Assembly: GCA_003075315.1 (NCBI GenBank)
Contig: QDFQ01000001.1
Coordinates: 372,001-436,000 of the forward strand
Reading direction: 5' to 3'
From: Arthrobacter sp. TPD3018
GTDB lineage: Bacteria > Pseudomonadota > Alphaproteobacteria > Sphingomonadales > Sphingomonadaceae
DNA: 64,000 nt
The position numbers and the translations under genes are program-made. How positions within the stretch are numbered: the stretch's first letter is position 1; every line of letters starts with the position of its first letter. Positions 1-9,500 of this stretch are shown in pieces. Under the pieces are notes generated by a model that did not search any database, was not told the origin of the DNA, and was given only the letters and a program-made list of their open reading frames with translations.

Positions 1-2
1 TG

Positions 3-770
3 GCGGGCGCGGTGCTCGCGCTGTGGGCGGCATGGGCGGCGCGCGACCGGGCGGATCGCGGCTGGCTGATCGGCGCGGCGCTGATCGGCGGGGCGATCGC
101 GCTGGTGCCGTTCGCGACCTACAATCTCGTCGCCTTCGGGACGCCGTTCCGGATCGGCTATGCCGGTGTCGTCGGCTGGGAGGGCATGCACCAGGGGCTG
201 TTCGGACTGGGCGTGCCGCGCGTGTCGGTGCTGCGCGAGGTGACGATCGGCGCGCGCTATGGGCTGATCTGGGTCGCGCCGGTGCTGGTGCTGGCGCCAT
301 ATGGGCTGTGGATGTGGGGGCAGCGACCGCGGACGCGCAGCCTGGCAGTTGCCATGGCGCTGGCGGCGGCCGTCGTGCTGCTGGTCAATGCGGCCTATGT
401 CTATTGGCAGGGCGGCAACACCACCGGCCCGCGCTTTGCCATCCCCGCGGTGGCCCCGCTGGCGCTGGGGCTCGCCGCCGCCTGGGCGCATGCCGGCGAC
501 CGCAGCATCCGGATCGGCATGGGGGCGCTGCTGGCCCTGTCGATCGCGATCAACGTGGCGATCGCTGCGGCAGAGATCTTCGCGCCGCCGGGCAGCGCCT
601 TTCCCGTCTGGCAGGCGGTGATCGCCGGGCCCTTCGCCAGCGGCACGCTGCGCACGCTGCCGAGCGAATGGTTCGGCTGGAGCCCCTGGGCAGGCTTCCG
701 CTGGTGGTGCGCGCTCGCGCTACCGATGCTGGGATGGCTTGTCTGGCGGGTGCGGCGGACTCAGGCCTGA
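3..770 (+). CDS. Integral membrane protein, C-terminal part (runs off left edge)
   Basis: The frame is already open at the left edge, so the true start lies outside the window and only the last 255 or so residues are seen. The visible part is very hydrophobic, with about six predicted membrane segments separated by short loops, and carries the stretches GTPFRIGY, EGMHQGLFG and GPRFAIPAVAPL. These resemble C-terminal parts of polytopic membrane proteins related to GT-C (mannosyltransferase-like) families, but catalytic residues of such enzymes would be in the missing N-terminal part. The last 10 bases overlap the end of the convergent DedA gene. The membrane protein call is firm; the glycosyltransferase link is inference. 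Confidence 0.7.
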   Translation, partial: AGAVLALWAAWAARDRADRGWLIGAALIGGAIALVPFATYNLVAFGTPFRIGYAGVVGWEGMHQGLFGLGVPRVSVLREVTIGARYGLIWVAPVLVLAPYGLWMWGQRPRTRSLAVAMALAAAVVLLVNAAYVYWQGGNTTGPRFAIPAVAPLALGLAAAWAHAGDRSIRIGMGALLALSIAINVAIAAAEIFAPPGSAFPVWQAVIAGPFASGTLRTLPSEWFGWSPWAGFRWWCALALPMLGWLVWRVRRTQA

Positions 771-1399
771 GAATTGCGCTTCAGGCCGCGGACGCGGTGC
801 CAGATGTAGAAGGTGACGAGCGCGATCAGGACGATGCCGATCGCCAGGTCGGCGCGGTGGAACGCGGCCTTGACGCGGGGATCGCTGTCCCACTTGTCGC
901 CGAGTTTCATGCCGACCCAGGCGAGGCCGAAGCACCACGGCCAGCTGCCGATGAAGGTGTAGACGTGGAAGGGCACCAGCCGCATCCGCGCGACGCCCGC
1001 GGGGAAGGCGATGAAGCTGCGGATGACGGGGAGCAGCCGACCGATGAGCACCGCGATCGAGCCCCAGCGTGCAAAGAACCGATCGGCCGCGTCGAGCTCA
1101 CCCGGGCCGATCAGCAGGTAGCGGCCCCAGCGTTCCGCCACCGGGCGGCCGCCGCGCTTGCCGATCTCATACGCCACGATCGAGCCGAGATTGCAGCCGA
1201 TCGCGCCTGCGGTCGCCGCGAGATAGAGGTCGAAGCGGCCGGTCGAGACGAGATAGCCGGCGAACGGCATGATGATCTCTGACGGCAGGGGGATGCAGGC
1301 GCTTTCGATCGCCATCAGGATCGCGATGCCGACATAGCCGCCGCTGGAGATCACCCAGATGGTGAAGGTGGCGAGCACGCCCAGAATTTTCTCGAACAT
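761..1399 (-). CDS. DedA family membrane protein
   Basis: A 212-residue protein of the DedA/VTT (SNARE-associated) family. These inner-membrane proteins act in membrane homeostasis and, for several members, in flipping undecaprenyl phosphate or phospholipids. Near the N-terminus it has ESACIPLPSEIIMPFAGYL, the conserved acidic re-entrant region. Mid-protein it has GRLLPVIRSFIAFPAGVARM, the family's essential arginine-containing motif. Four to five membrane segments are apparent and the length fits the family. It is convergent with the upstream partial gene (10-base overlap) and divergent from the aldo/keto reductase, with 65 bases between the two starts. The substrate cannot be told from sequence. 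Confidence 0.9.
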   Translation of the reverse strand: MFEKILGVLATFTIWVISSGGYVGIAILMAIESACIPLPSEIIMPFAGYLVSTGRFDLYLAATAGAIGCNLGSIVAYEIGKRGGRPVAERWGRYLLIGPGELDAADRFFARWGSIAVLIGRLLPVIRSFIAFPAGVARMRLVPFHVYTFIGSWPWCFGLAWVGMKLGDKWDSDPRVKAAFHRADLAIGIVLIALVTFYIWHRVRGLKRNSQA

Positions 1400-1431
1400 G
1401 GGCGTGGGGCTTGGCGGATCGCGAGGGCTAA

Positions 1432-1456
1432 GGGAAGGGGGAACGGGGGAAGGGGG
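1432..1456 (+). other. Potential G-quadruplex just upstream of the aldo/keto reductase start
   Basis: Four runs of three to five G separated by AA, AAC and AA form a textbook G-quadruplex pattern on the coding strand, ending 8 bases before the first ATG of the aldo/keto reductase. The same G runs may serve as an over-long ribosome binding site. The motif is seen directly; any folding or regulatory effect is inference. Confidence 0.45.
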
Positions 1457-1464
1457 AACCGGAG

Positions 1465-2283
1465 ATGCCCGTGGGACGCTGTACGACGATGACCGATCTT
1501 ACCCTGAACGATGGCCGGACCATGCCCCAATTGGGCTTCGGCACCTGGAAATTGCCCGATGCGCAGGCCCCGCTGGTGGTGCGCGGGGCACTCGATGCCG
1601 GATATCGGCTGATCGACACCGCGGCGATCTATCGCAACGAACGCGGCGTCGGCGAAGGGCTGGCGGGCAGCGATGCCTTCGTCACGACCAAGCTGTGGAA
1701 CGATCGGCAGGGCGATCCCGAGGCGGCGCTGGACGAGAGCCTGGCGCTGCTGGGGATGGACGCGGTCGACCTGTATCTGATCCACTGGCCCGCACCCGGC
1801 CAGGGGCAATATGTCGAGGCTTGGAAGACGCTGGTCGCCCTGCGCGAGGCGGGCAAGACGCGATCGATCGGCGTGTCGAACTTCCTGCCCGAGCATCTCG
1901 ACGCCATCATTGAGGCGACGGGCGTGACGCCGGTGCTCAACCAGATCGAGTTGCACCCGCGCCACCAGCGGCGCGAGGAGCGCGCGTATCACGAAGCGCA
2001 CGGCATCGTAACGCAAAGCTGGAGCCCGCTGGGGCAGGGCGGCGATCTGTTGCAGGACGCGGCGATCGTGCGGATTGCGGAGAAGCATGCGCGGTCGGCG
2101 GCGCAGGTGGTGCTGGCCTGGCATCTGGCGCACGGATTCTCGGTGATCCCCAAGGCGGCGGATCCCGAGCATATGACGGATAATTTCGCCGCGGCCGACC
2201 TGACGCTGGACGACGAGGATATGGCGGCGATCGATGCACTCGATCGGCAGGAGCGGATGGGCGAGGATGCGCGGGCGATGTGA
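1465..2283 (+). CDS. Aldo/keto reductase
   Basis: NAD(P)H-dependent aldo/keto reductase of the 2,5-diketo-D-gluconate reductase-like branch, reducing aldehydes or ketones in the cytoplasm. The catalytic tetrad is present: Asp51 and Tyr56 in DTAAIYRNE, Lys76 in TTKLWND and His107 in LIHWP. SIGVSNFLPEHL and LNQIELHP are typical of the family. The first ATG adds eight residues; an in-frame ATG at 1489 (MTDLTLNDG) looks more like the usual N-terminus, but the G-rich ribosome-binding stretch sits at a better distance from 1465. It is a single gene divergent from dedA, and its substrate is unknown. Confidence 0.9.
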   Translation: MPVGRCTTMTDLTLNDGRTMPQLGFGTWKLPDAQAPLVVRGALDAGYRLIDTAAIYRNERGVGEGLAGSDAFVTTKLWNDRQGDPEAALDESLALLGMDAVDLYLIHWPAPGQGQYVEAWKTLVALREAGKTRSIGVSNFLPEHLDAIIEATGVTPVLNQIELHPRHQRREERAYHEAHGIVTQSWSPLGQGGDLLQDAAIVRIAEKHARSAAQVVLAWHLAHGFSVIPKAADPEHMTDNFAAADLTLDDEDMAAIDALDRQERMGEDARAM

Positions 2284-2318
2284 TTTGTCCGCAACATAGA
2301 CAACATGAACACCTTGAT

Positions 2319-2344
2319 GGAAACGATTGGCTTCTATCGTTTCC
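2319..2344. repeat. Perfect 9-bp inverted repeat after the aldo/keto reductase gene
   Basis: GGAAACGAT and ATCGTTTCC flank an 8-base loop 36 bases after the stop codon. It could be a transcript 3'-end hairpin, but there is no T-run, so a rho-independent terminator is not supported. An operator is the alternative, although no gene starts nearby. Confidence 0.5.
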
Positions 2345-2398
2345 GAATGTGATCCGGTGCTGAGAAAGAAGGGGTGGGCATAGGCCCTACCCTGACTT

Positions 2399-2478
2399 GT
2401 CATCCCAGCGTAGGCTGGGGTCTTTCGCGGCTCGTGCGCGCGTTGCAACGGGGAGATCCCAGCCTTCGCTGGGATGAC
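2399..2478. repeat. Dispersed inverted repeat pair (GTCATCCCAGC type), copy 1
   Basis: Begins GTCATCCCAGCGTAGGCTGG and ends CTTCGCTGGGATGAC, each arm being a small hairpin, with about 45 bases between. Two further copies lie at 54399-54479 and 60411-60491. The rest of the 575-base gap (2484-2858) is GC-rich with several short hairpins, such as the GCCGGAC/GTCCGG region near 2770-2795, and shows no convincing gene. Confidence 0.75.
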
Positions 2479-2858
2479 GGGTGTTGCATGCGGGCTCATG
2501 GCGCCGTTGCCGCCCGGTTTATGTGAAACCGTGGGTGTAGGACAGAGGGCGGAGCTTAGGCCGCTATTCCAACGTGTTGCTGTAAGGGGCGTCCAACAGG
2601 GTCGTTGTAGCGGGACGACACGGCTGGGGCTTCCTGCGGTTAGAGCATTGCGCACATCGCGGGGGGCGTCGCTTCCCTCCCCCTCCGTCACCGCGTTGCG
2701 GTGCCACCTCGCCCTGGCGGGGGAGGACTTGGTTCTTGTCATTCCTCGCTCGCTTTAGCGGGGGAGGGGGGCCGCCGGACGCAGTCCGGTGGTGGAGGGG
2801 GCGTTTCCGCGTACGGTCCGTTATTCGTACCTTCCGCCCTCCGGGAGCGGACGCAGCG

Positions 2859-4256
2859 TCAGCCTAGCGCAGCCTTGGCCTGTTTCAGGTCCTTGACGAA
2901 GCGGGCGTATTCCTCGGCCTTTTGCGTTTCGTCGGGCAGGCGCAGCAAATAGCTCGGGTGGACGGTGATCCAAGCGTCGCCGCCCTCGGGGAGGGCAATC
3001 GCTTTGCCGCGTTCGCGGCTGATCGTGACCGTCCGGCCCAACAAGGAGCGGGCGGCGGTGGCGCCGAGCGCGACCGTGACGCGAGGGCGGATGAGCATCT
3101 GTTCCTGTTCGATCCACCAGCGGCAGGCCTGGATTTCGCCGGTGTCGGGCTTGGCGTGGATGCGCCGCTTCCCCCGCTGTTCGAACTTGAAGTGCTTCAC
3201 CGCATTGGTGACGTAGACGCGGGCGCGGTCGATCTCGGCTTCGGCGATGGCGCGGTTGAAGACCTGTCCGGCGGGGCCGACGAAGGGGGTGCCGGCGAGG
3301 TCCTCCTGATCGCCCGGCTGTTCGCCGACGAACATCAGCGGCGCATCGACCGGGCCTTCGCCGAAGACGGTCTGCGTCGCATGTTTGTAGAGGTGGCAGC
3401 GGGTGCAGGTCGCGGCTTCTTCGCGCAATGCCGCCCAGGCGGCGGTGACATTGTCGCCGATGGCCGGCGCCTCGCGTGACTGGGTGATCATGCCGCTTTC
3501 CCGTGCCTGTGCGCCGGCGATCAGCTGCCCGACCAGCGCGGTTTCGGGCATGTTCTTCCAATATTTGCGCGGCATCTCCTTCAGCATCGCGCCGATCTTG
3601 ACGCGCGCGGGGTTGAAGATGCTGGCGTAATAGGTCTTCCACACCTCTTCGGTGGGATCGCCATCGGGGGCATCGGCCTTTTGCGCGCCGGGACATTCGG
3701 CCAAGGCCTTGCCGTCCCAGTGGAGCGACACCTCCGGCGTCAGGATCGACCAACGCATGCTGGCGAAGCGATTGACGAAGAAGGCGGCGTTGGCGCGGAC
3801 GATATGGTGTTCGGGTTCGAACCAGGCGACGTAGCGCGTGCCCTCATCGTCCTGTTCCTCGCGGAAGCGGAGGAAGGCGCGCATCTTGTGGATGTCGCGG
3901 CGAACCGATTTGGCGAGGCCTTCGAGGCGGCGGACGAGCGGGTCAGCCTGATCCTCGATCAGTTTCGGTTCGCGGCGCAGGCGGGCGAGCGCGGTGTAGA
4001 GGAGCGCGAACCGTTCGGGATCGCTGGAGAGCACGACGCTGCGCGCGAGATCGATGAAGGCGCGAGGGACGGAGACGGTGCCGCCGGCGGGCGGCGGGGC
4101 GGGGGCGGCGTCTGCGGTAGTGGCGAACAGGTCGGCGGGGATGTCGCCGACCTGCCAGACGATATCGTCGGGGGGGACGTCGGCGGCGGCGAGCGGGCGC
4201 GCGGCGTCGCGCCACGCGTCGAAGTCGTCGGGGGTGGGGAGGGTGATTATGCGCAT
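2859..4256 (-). CDS. udgX: DUF4130 / UdgX-type uracil-DNA glycosylase fusion protein
   Basis: Two-domain protein of about 465 residues. Residues 1-240 match the DUF4130-type domain often fused to or next to UdgX. The C-terminal 190 residues are a uracil-DNA glycosylase superfamily domain with CTRC (284-287, iron-sulfur ligands), GEQPGDQEDLAG from 311, PFVGPAG, KRRIH (363-367) and HPS (433-435). KRRIH is the diagnostic UdgX loop; in mycobacterial UdgX its histidine forms a covalent bond with the abasic site after uracil removal. The start at MRIITLPTPDDF is chosen because a longer frame would read through a dispersed repeat. It is the last gene of a set with the hemerythrin and radical SAM genes. 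The role of DUF4130 is unknown. Confidence 0.9.
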   Translation of the reverse strand: MRIITLPTPDDFDAWRDAARPLAAADVPPDDIVWQVGDIPADLFATTADAAPAPPPAGGTVSVPRAFIDLARSVVLSSDPERFALLYTALARLRREPKLIEDQADPLVRRLEGLAKSVRRDIHKMRAFLRFREEQDDEGTRYVAWFEPEHHIVRANAAFFVNRFASMRWSILTPEVSLHWDGKALAECPGAQKADAPDGDPTEEVWKTYYASIFNPARVKIGAMLKEMPRKYWKNMPETALVGQLIAGAQARESGMITQSREAPAIGDNVTAAWAALREEAATCTRCHLYKHATQTVFGEGPVDAPLMFVGEQPGDQEDLAGTPFVGPAGQVFNRAIAEAEIDRARVYVTNAVKHFKFEQRGKRRIHAKPDTGEIQACRWWIEQEQMLIRPRVTVALGATAARSLLGRTVTISRERGKAIALPEGGDAWITVHPSYLLRLPDETQKAEEYARFVKDLKQAKAALG

Positions 4257-4304
4257 GGCATGCCCACCCTGGCCTGGCGACCTGCCCGACTCCCCAATAC
4301 CCAC

Positions 4305-4397
4305 GTCATTCCCGCGAAGGCGGGAATCCATATTCTCTCACGTCGCGATCGAGCCGAGAGGGTAGCCAGTATGGATCCCCGCCTGCGCGGGGATGAC
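4305..4397. repeat. Dispersed inverted repeat pair (GTCATTCCCGC type), copy 1
   Basis: Arms begin GTCATTCCCGCGAAGGCGGG and end CCTGCGCGGGGATGAC. It lies between the udgX and hemerythrin genes, directly upstream of the udgX start, so it may separate or stabilise segments of that transcript. A second copy is at 34372-34465 and a half copy at 42188-42218. Confidence 0.8.
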
Positions 4398-4432
4398 GAA
4401 GTACTGGATGGAACCGTTCGACGCCGCACCGG

Positions 4433-4915
4433 TCAGTCGCGGTCGTCGCCGCCGGCGGGCTTTTCCTTGGCGAGCTTCAGTTCCTCGGGTTTACGCTCTT
4501 CATAGATCTCGGCGAGCTTCTTTTCGGTCTTGGTGTCGAGCTCGTCGGCCGCGGCGGGGAACATCTCTTCCTCTTCCTCGGTGATGTGGTGTTCGTAGCG
4601 ACGGCGCATGTGGAAGAATTTTTCGTTCCATTCGTCGGACGAGACCTCCAGCTCGGTCATCTCGGCGAGCAGGTCGTCGACCTCCTTGTGCTCGGAGACC
4701 GAATGGCGGGCATCGTCGCGTAAGTCGGGATCGCGCAGCATCGTGGCGTAGAGCGATTCCTCCTCGGCGGCGGCGTGGCTCTGCACCTCGAGGCGGAAGT
4801 CCTCGAACAATTTGCCGCGCTTGGCCGTATCGGTCAGTTCGGCCAGCTCCTTCAGCATCTTGCGCTGCTTGTCGTGGTCGCGCTTCAGGTCTGCGTAGAT
4901 GTCGGCGAGGGCCAT
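4433..4915 (-). CDS. Hemerythrin domain-containing protein
   Basis: A 160-residue cytoplasmic protein with a four-helix hemerythrin HHE fold that would hold a di-iron centre. Ligand-bearing motifs are visible in order: LKRDHDKQRKM, HAAAEEESLY, HKEVDDLLAEM and HHITEEEEEMFP. The C-terminal tail is highly charged (KTEKKLAEIYEERKPEELKL). The start at MALADIYADL has an AGGAG sequence about 8 bases upstream; a longer frame has none. It sits between the radical SAM and UdgX genes on the same strand, 64 bases after the former, suggesting oxygen or iron sensing or protection for those iron-sulfur proteins. That functional link is inference. Confidence 0.88.
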   Translation of the reverse strand: MALADIYADLKRDHDKQRKMLKELAELTDTAKRGKLFEDFRLEVQSHAAAEEESLYATMLRDPDLRDDARHSVSEHKEVDDLLAEMTELEVSSDEWNEKFFHMRRRYEHHITEEEEEMFPAAADELDTKTEKKLAEIYEERKPEELKLAKEKPAGGDDRD

Positions 4916-4979
4916 GGGTGTGTCTCCTTCGCATCGCCCAACCGGCGAGCGCGCACGGCGTTTCACTCGCGAGTCATTC

Positions 4980-6227
4980 TCACGCGGCGAAGAGTTCGAG
5001 CTGCTGCTTTTTGGGCGCGACGAGCGGCGTCAGGTCGGCGCGGTCGCTGAGCAGTACCGGGCGCCAGTCGTCGGTGACGATGAAGGGGCGGACCTTGGCG
5101 ACGCTGACGGTCAGACGCGCGACGTCGTCGAGGCGCAGGCGGCGCCAGCGGCGGGTGGCGACGATGCGGTCGACCGCCTTCACGCCGAGGCCGGGGACGC
5201 GCAGCAGCATCTCGCGGGGGGCGCGGTTGACGTCGACGGGGAAGCGGTCACGGAATTTGAGCGCCCAGGCGAGCTTCGGGTCGATGTCGAGCGGCAGCAT
5301 GCCGGTCGCATCGTCCGCCGCGGCGACGACCTCTGCCGGGCTGTAATCGTAGAAGCGCATCAGCCAGTCGGACTGGTAGAGGCGATGTTCGCGCATCAGC
5401 GGCGGGCGTTGCAGCGGCAGCACCGTGCTGGCGTCGGGAATGGGGCTGAACGCGCTGTAATAGACGCGGCGCAGGCCGAAGCGATCGTACAGCGTCGAGG
5501 CGCGCGCGACGATCTCGCCATCGGTGGCGGCGTCGGCGCCGACGATCATCTGCGTCGACTGGCCGGCGGGGGCGAAGCGGGGGGCGGATTTGTACTTCTT
5601 GCGCGCGTCGCCATTGTCGGCGATCGCACCCTTCACGTCGCGCATCGCGCCTTCGATGCGGGTGCCGTCCTTTTCGGGGGCGAGCCGCTTCAGGCCGCTG
5701 ACCGTCGGCAGCTCGACGTTGATCGAGACGCGGTCGGCGTAGAGACCGGCCTGGTGAACCAGCTCGGGATCGGCGTCGGGGATCGTCTTCAGATGGATGT
5801 AGCCGCGGAAATGGTGGTCTTCGCGCAAAGATCGCGCGACCTCGACCATCTGCTCCATCGTGTAGTTCGACGATTTGATGATGCCGGACGAGAGGAACAG
5901 GCCCTCGATATAATTGCGCTTGTAGAAGGCGATCGTCAGGTCGACGACTTCCTTGGCGGTGAAGCGCGCGCGGCGGACGTTGCTGCTCTTGCGGTTGATG
6001 CAATAATGGCAATCGAAGATGCAGCTGTTGGTCAGCAGGATCTTGAGCAGGCTGATGCAGCGACCGTCGGGCGCGTAGGCGTGGCAGATGCCCATGCCCT
6101 CGGTCGAGCCGAGACCTTTGCCGTCGCGGCTGTTGCGCTTGGCGGTGCCCGAGGAGGCGCAGGACGCATCGTATTTCGCGGCGTCGGCGAGAATTTCCAG
6201 CTTCTGGCGGGTGTCGAGCTGGGCCAT
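4980..6227 (-). CDS. Radical SAM protein associated with UdgX (putative DNA modification/repair)
   Basis: A 415-residue radical SAM enzyme of the family annotated as putative DNA modification/repair radical SAM protein, known for being encoded next to UdgX/DUF4130 genes. The [4Fe-4S] motif CIFDCHYC is at 69-76, preceded by LLTNS. An N-terminal cysteine-bearing section (ASCASSGT, GICHAY) precedes it. A helix-hairpin-helix-like DNA-binding segment, LLRVPGLGVKAVDRIVATRR, lies near the C-terminus and is followed by RRLRLDDVARL. The start at MAQLDTRQKLEIL is preferred over an ATG 17 codons upstream because family members begin there. It is the first gene of the three-gene set. The reaction is undetermined. 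Confidence 0.9.
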   Translation of the reverse strand: MAQLDTRQKLEILADAAKYDASCASSGTAKRNSRDGKGLGSTEGMGICHAYAPDGRCISLLKILLTNSCIFDCHYCINRKSSNVRRARFTAKEVVDLTIAFYKRNYIEGLFLSSGIIKSSNYTMEQMVEVARSLREDHHFRGYIHLKTIPDADPELVHQAGLYADRVSINVELPTVSGLKRLAPEKDGTRIEGAMRDVKGAIADNGDARKKYKSAPRFAPAGQSTQMIVGADAATDGEIVARASTLYDRFGLRRVYYSAFSPIPDASTVLPLQRPPLMREHRLYQSDWLMRFYDYSPAEVVAAADDATGMLPLDIDPKLAWALKFRDRFPVDVNRAPREMLLRVPGLGVKAVDRIVATRRWRRLRLDDVARLTVSVAKVRPFIVTDDWRPVLLSDRADLTPLVAPKKQQLELFAA

Positions 6228-6345
6228 GCGTTCGATATACGTTCCGCGGTTGCTGCCGACAAGGGGCGGAGGCAACACGATTTTTGGTCTCAGTCATCCG
6301 CGCGCAATGATGGTGCGCGATAAGGTCCGCCAAGGAGAGTCGGAG

Positions 6346-6552
6346 ATGACGACAGAGGACATGCCCTATCTGTCCGCGCGCTCGTTCGCCGAAGCGGTGC
6401 GATCGATTCAGGCGGACCATCCAGCTGCGGCGGCAGCGCATCAGGCGATGTGCCTGGCCTATACGGGCCGCGTACTCGCCGGCCTGCGCGAGGCTATTCC
6501 GCCGCGAGCAAGCTGGTCGCGCCGCCCAGATCGACCGATACCAGCCGGCTGA
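6346..6552 (+). CDS. Small hypothetical protein
   Basis: A 68-residue frame beginning MTTEDMPYLSARSFAEAVR with AAGGAGAGTCGGAG immediately upstream. It contains an alanine-rich helix with AAAAAHQAMCLAYTGRVLAGL, reminiscent of short helical proteins common in sphingomonads. Its last 59 bases overlap the 3' end of smc on the other strand, which lowers confidence. It is divergent from the radical SAM gene (118-base gap). No function can be given. Confidence 0.5.
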   Translation: MTTEDMPYLSARSFAEAVRSIQADHPAAAAAHQAMCLAYTGRVLAGLREAIPPRASWSRRPDRPIPAG

Positions 6553-9500
6553 CGCCACGTTCGACCATGGTGACGCCGAACAGCCGGTGCATGCGGCTCA
6601 TCGTCACCGCATTGTGCGTGACGATCAGATAGCGGGTCTGCGTTTCGCGCGTCATCCGGTCGAGCAGATCGCAGAAGCGTTCGATATTGGCGTCGTCCAG
6701 CGGCGCGTCGACCTCGTCGAGGACGCAGATCGGCGCGGGGTTGGTGAGGAACAATGCGAAGATCAGCGCAACGGCCGTCAGCGCCTGTTCGCCGCCCGAT
6801 AGAAGCGTGAGCGATTGCAGGCGCTTGCCGGGTGGCTGCGCCATGATCTCCAGCCCGGCCTCGAGCGGATCGTCCGAATCGACCAGAGCGAGATGTGCGG
6901 CGCCACCGTCGAACAGCGTGGTGAACAGGCGGCGGAAGTGGCCGTCGACCGCTTCGAACGCGGCGGTGAGGCGCTGGCGGCCTTCGCGGTTGAGCGTGCC
7001 GATCGAGCCGCGCAGGCGATTCACCGCCTCGATCAGCTCGTCGCGTTCGGCGGCGTTGCTCTTGCCGGTGGCTTCCAGCTCGGCGAGTTCGCGTTCCGCG
7101 ACGAGGTTGACCGGGCCGATGCGCTCGCGATCGGCGGTGAGGCGTTCGTGAATGGTGCTTTCCGCGGCGGGCGTGCCGACGTCGGCGCCGGCGAAGCCGA
7201 GGCGCTCGGGCAACACGGGCGCGGGGCATTCGAAGCGTTCGCCCGACAGGCGGCCCATCTCGACCCGGCGCAGCTCCTGCGATTCGAGGCGGGCGGTGGC
7301 GCCGGCGCGGGCTTCGCGGGCTTGGGACAGCGCCTCGATCGCGCGGCGCTGCGCGTCGTCGGCGCGGCGGGCGGCGGCATCAGCGTCGCGTTCGGCGGCG
7401 GCTTGCGTATCCGCCTCGCGGCGGGCGGCGTCATGCTCGGCATGGGCGGTGGCGATGGCGGCGTCGAGCGCGGCGGGGCGGTCGGCGGCGTCGGCAGCCT
7501 CCCTGGCGAGGGCGACCTCGCGCGCGTCCATGTCGGCGATGCGCTTGGCGGCCTCGCCTGCGCGGGCGCGCCAGCTGCGCGTGTCGGCCTGGACGGCGGC
7601 GAGACGTTCGCGGTTGGATTGCACGGCGCGATCAAGCGCGGCGCGGTCTCCGCGGGCCTGCGCGACGGCGGTGCGGCAGCGGTCTGCGACCTGCGACAAA
7701 GCGGCGACCGCGGCGGCGCTGTCACGGCCATCGGGGAGGGCAGCGCGGGTGGCTTCGGCGGCGGTGCGGTCGGCTTCGGCTTCGTCGCTTTCTGCGGCAA
7801 TGCGCAGCGCGCGGGCGTCGAGATCGGCGCGCTGGCCGGCGAGGCGGTCGAGCGCGGTGGTAGCGCGGTCTTCGGCGCGTTCGGCGTCGCGGGTGGCAGC
7901 GTCGGCTTGAGTCAGCGCGGAGCGGGCGGACTGGGCGGCGGTGCGGGCGGCAGCGATGCGGCGGTCGATGTCGGCGTAGGCGGCAGCGGCGGCCTCTGCC
8001 GTGGCGGCGGCGGCGGGGCGGGTGTCGCGGAGGGCTTTCAGGCGGTTGAGGCGTTCGAGCCGTTCCGCCGCGGCGGCGCCACTGCCGGTGGCGACATGGC
8101 CGTCCCAGCGGCGCGTGTGCCCGGCGGGGGTGACGAGGCGCTGGCCGACCGCGAGCGGCTGGCCGTCGTCGGTCTCGGCGACGAAGGACTGGGCGAGGCG
8201 GCGGGCGAGCGTGGCCGGGGCGGTCACGTGGTCGGCGAGCGGCGTCGTGCCCTCTGGCGGGGCGGGATCGCCGGGCTGCGGCGTAGCGCCCTCCCATGCG
8301 GCGGGGTCGCCGTCGAGCTCGTCGCCGAGCGCCGCGGCGAGCGCGCGTTCGTAGCCGGCGGCGGGGGCGAGGTGGTCGAGCAGCTTTTCCTTGCCCGTCC
8401 GCTGGGTGGCGCGGGTGAGGGCGGCAATCTCGGCATCGATTTGCGCAAGGTCGGCACGCGCGGCGGCGCGGGCGGTTTCGGCGGCGTCGCGGCCGGCGAT
8501 GGCGGCGCGTTCCTCTGCTTCCGCCTGCGCGAGGAGGGTGCGGGCTTCTTCGGCGCGGGCAAGCGCCTGTTGGCGGCGTGTGGCGGCCTCGTCGCGCGCG
8601 GCGGCGAGGGGGGCGGCGTCGTCCAGAGCGGCGAGCGCCTGTGCGACCTGTGCGACCTCACGACGGGCACGGTCGGCGCGGGTGCGGGCGGCGGCGAGCG
8701 CGGCATCGGCGACGCGGGTCTCGGCGGCTTCGCTCGCCTGGCGGGCGAGGCCCTGGGCGAGCGCGACCTCGGCATCGCGGGCGTGGCGTTCGGCCTCGGC
8801 GAGCGTCGCGTCGAGGCGGGGGGCTTCATCGGCGGCGGAAAGGATCGCGCGGTCGAGCGCCTTCACCTCGTCGGCGAGGCGGGCGAGCGCCTGCGCGGCG
8901 TCGGCGGCGAGCGTGCCTTCGCGCGCGCGATCGTCGGCGATGCGGCGGCGGGCCTCGTCCAATTCGCTTACCCGGCGCGCGGCGGCGGCGCGTTGCGCGC
9001 GGAGAGTGGTGAGGCGGTGGCCGAGGTCGTTGGCGGCATCGCGCGCAGCGAGCGCGGCGGCGCGGGCGGTGGCGACCGCGGTCATCGCTTCGGCCTGCGC
9101 GGCGGCGGCGATGCGTTCGGCGTCGGTCGTCTCGGCGACGCGGGTGTCGGCGGCGGTCGCTTCGGCCCGTGCGGCATCGGCGGCGGCGGCAGCGTCGCGC
9201 CAACGTGCGAAGATCATCCGCGCTTCGGCGAGGCGGATCTTCGCCGACAGCTCGCGATAGCGTTCGGCGGCGCGCGCCTGTCGGCGCAGCGCGGCGGCGC
9301 GGGCGTCCTGATCGGCGATCAACTCGCCGAGGCGCTCGAGGTTCGCCTCGGTCGCGCGCAGTTTCTGTTCGGCGTCCTTGCGGCGGACGTGGAGACCGGC
9401 GATCCCCGCGGCTTCCTCCAGCATCGCGCGGCGTTCGGCGGGCTTCGCCGCGATGACCGCGCTGATCCGGTTCTGGCTGACGAGCGCGGGGCTGTGCGCG

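Noticed and set aside
2474..2758. Possible small gene in the gap after the aldo/keto reductase
   Set aside because: It begins in a dispersed repeat, lacks a ribosome binding site and encodes no recognisable pattern.
2859..4331. Longer start for the UdgX fusion
   Set aside because: The extra 25 codons fall in the dispersed repeat (Asp-Ser-Arg-Leu-Arg-Gly type read-through), a common mis-start in this group.
4899..6323. Open plus-strand frame opposite the radical SAM gene
   Set aside because: Antisense shadow; composition without domains, while the minus-strand gene has complete radical SAM motifs.
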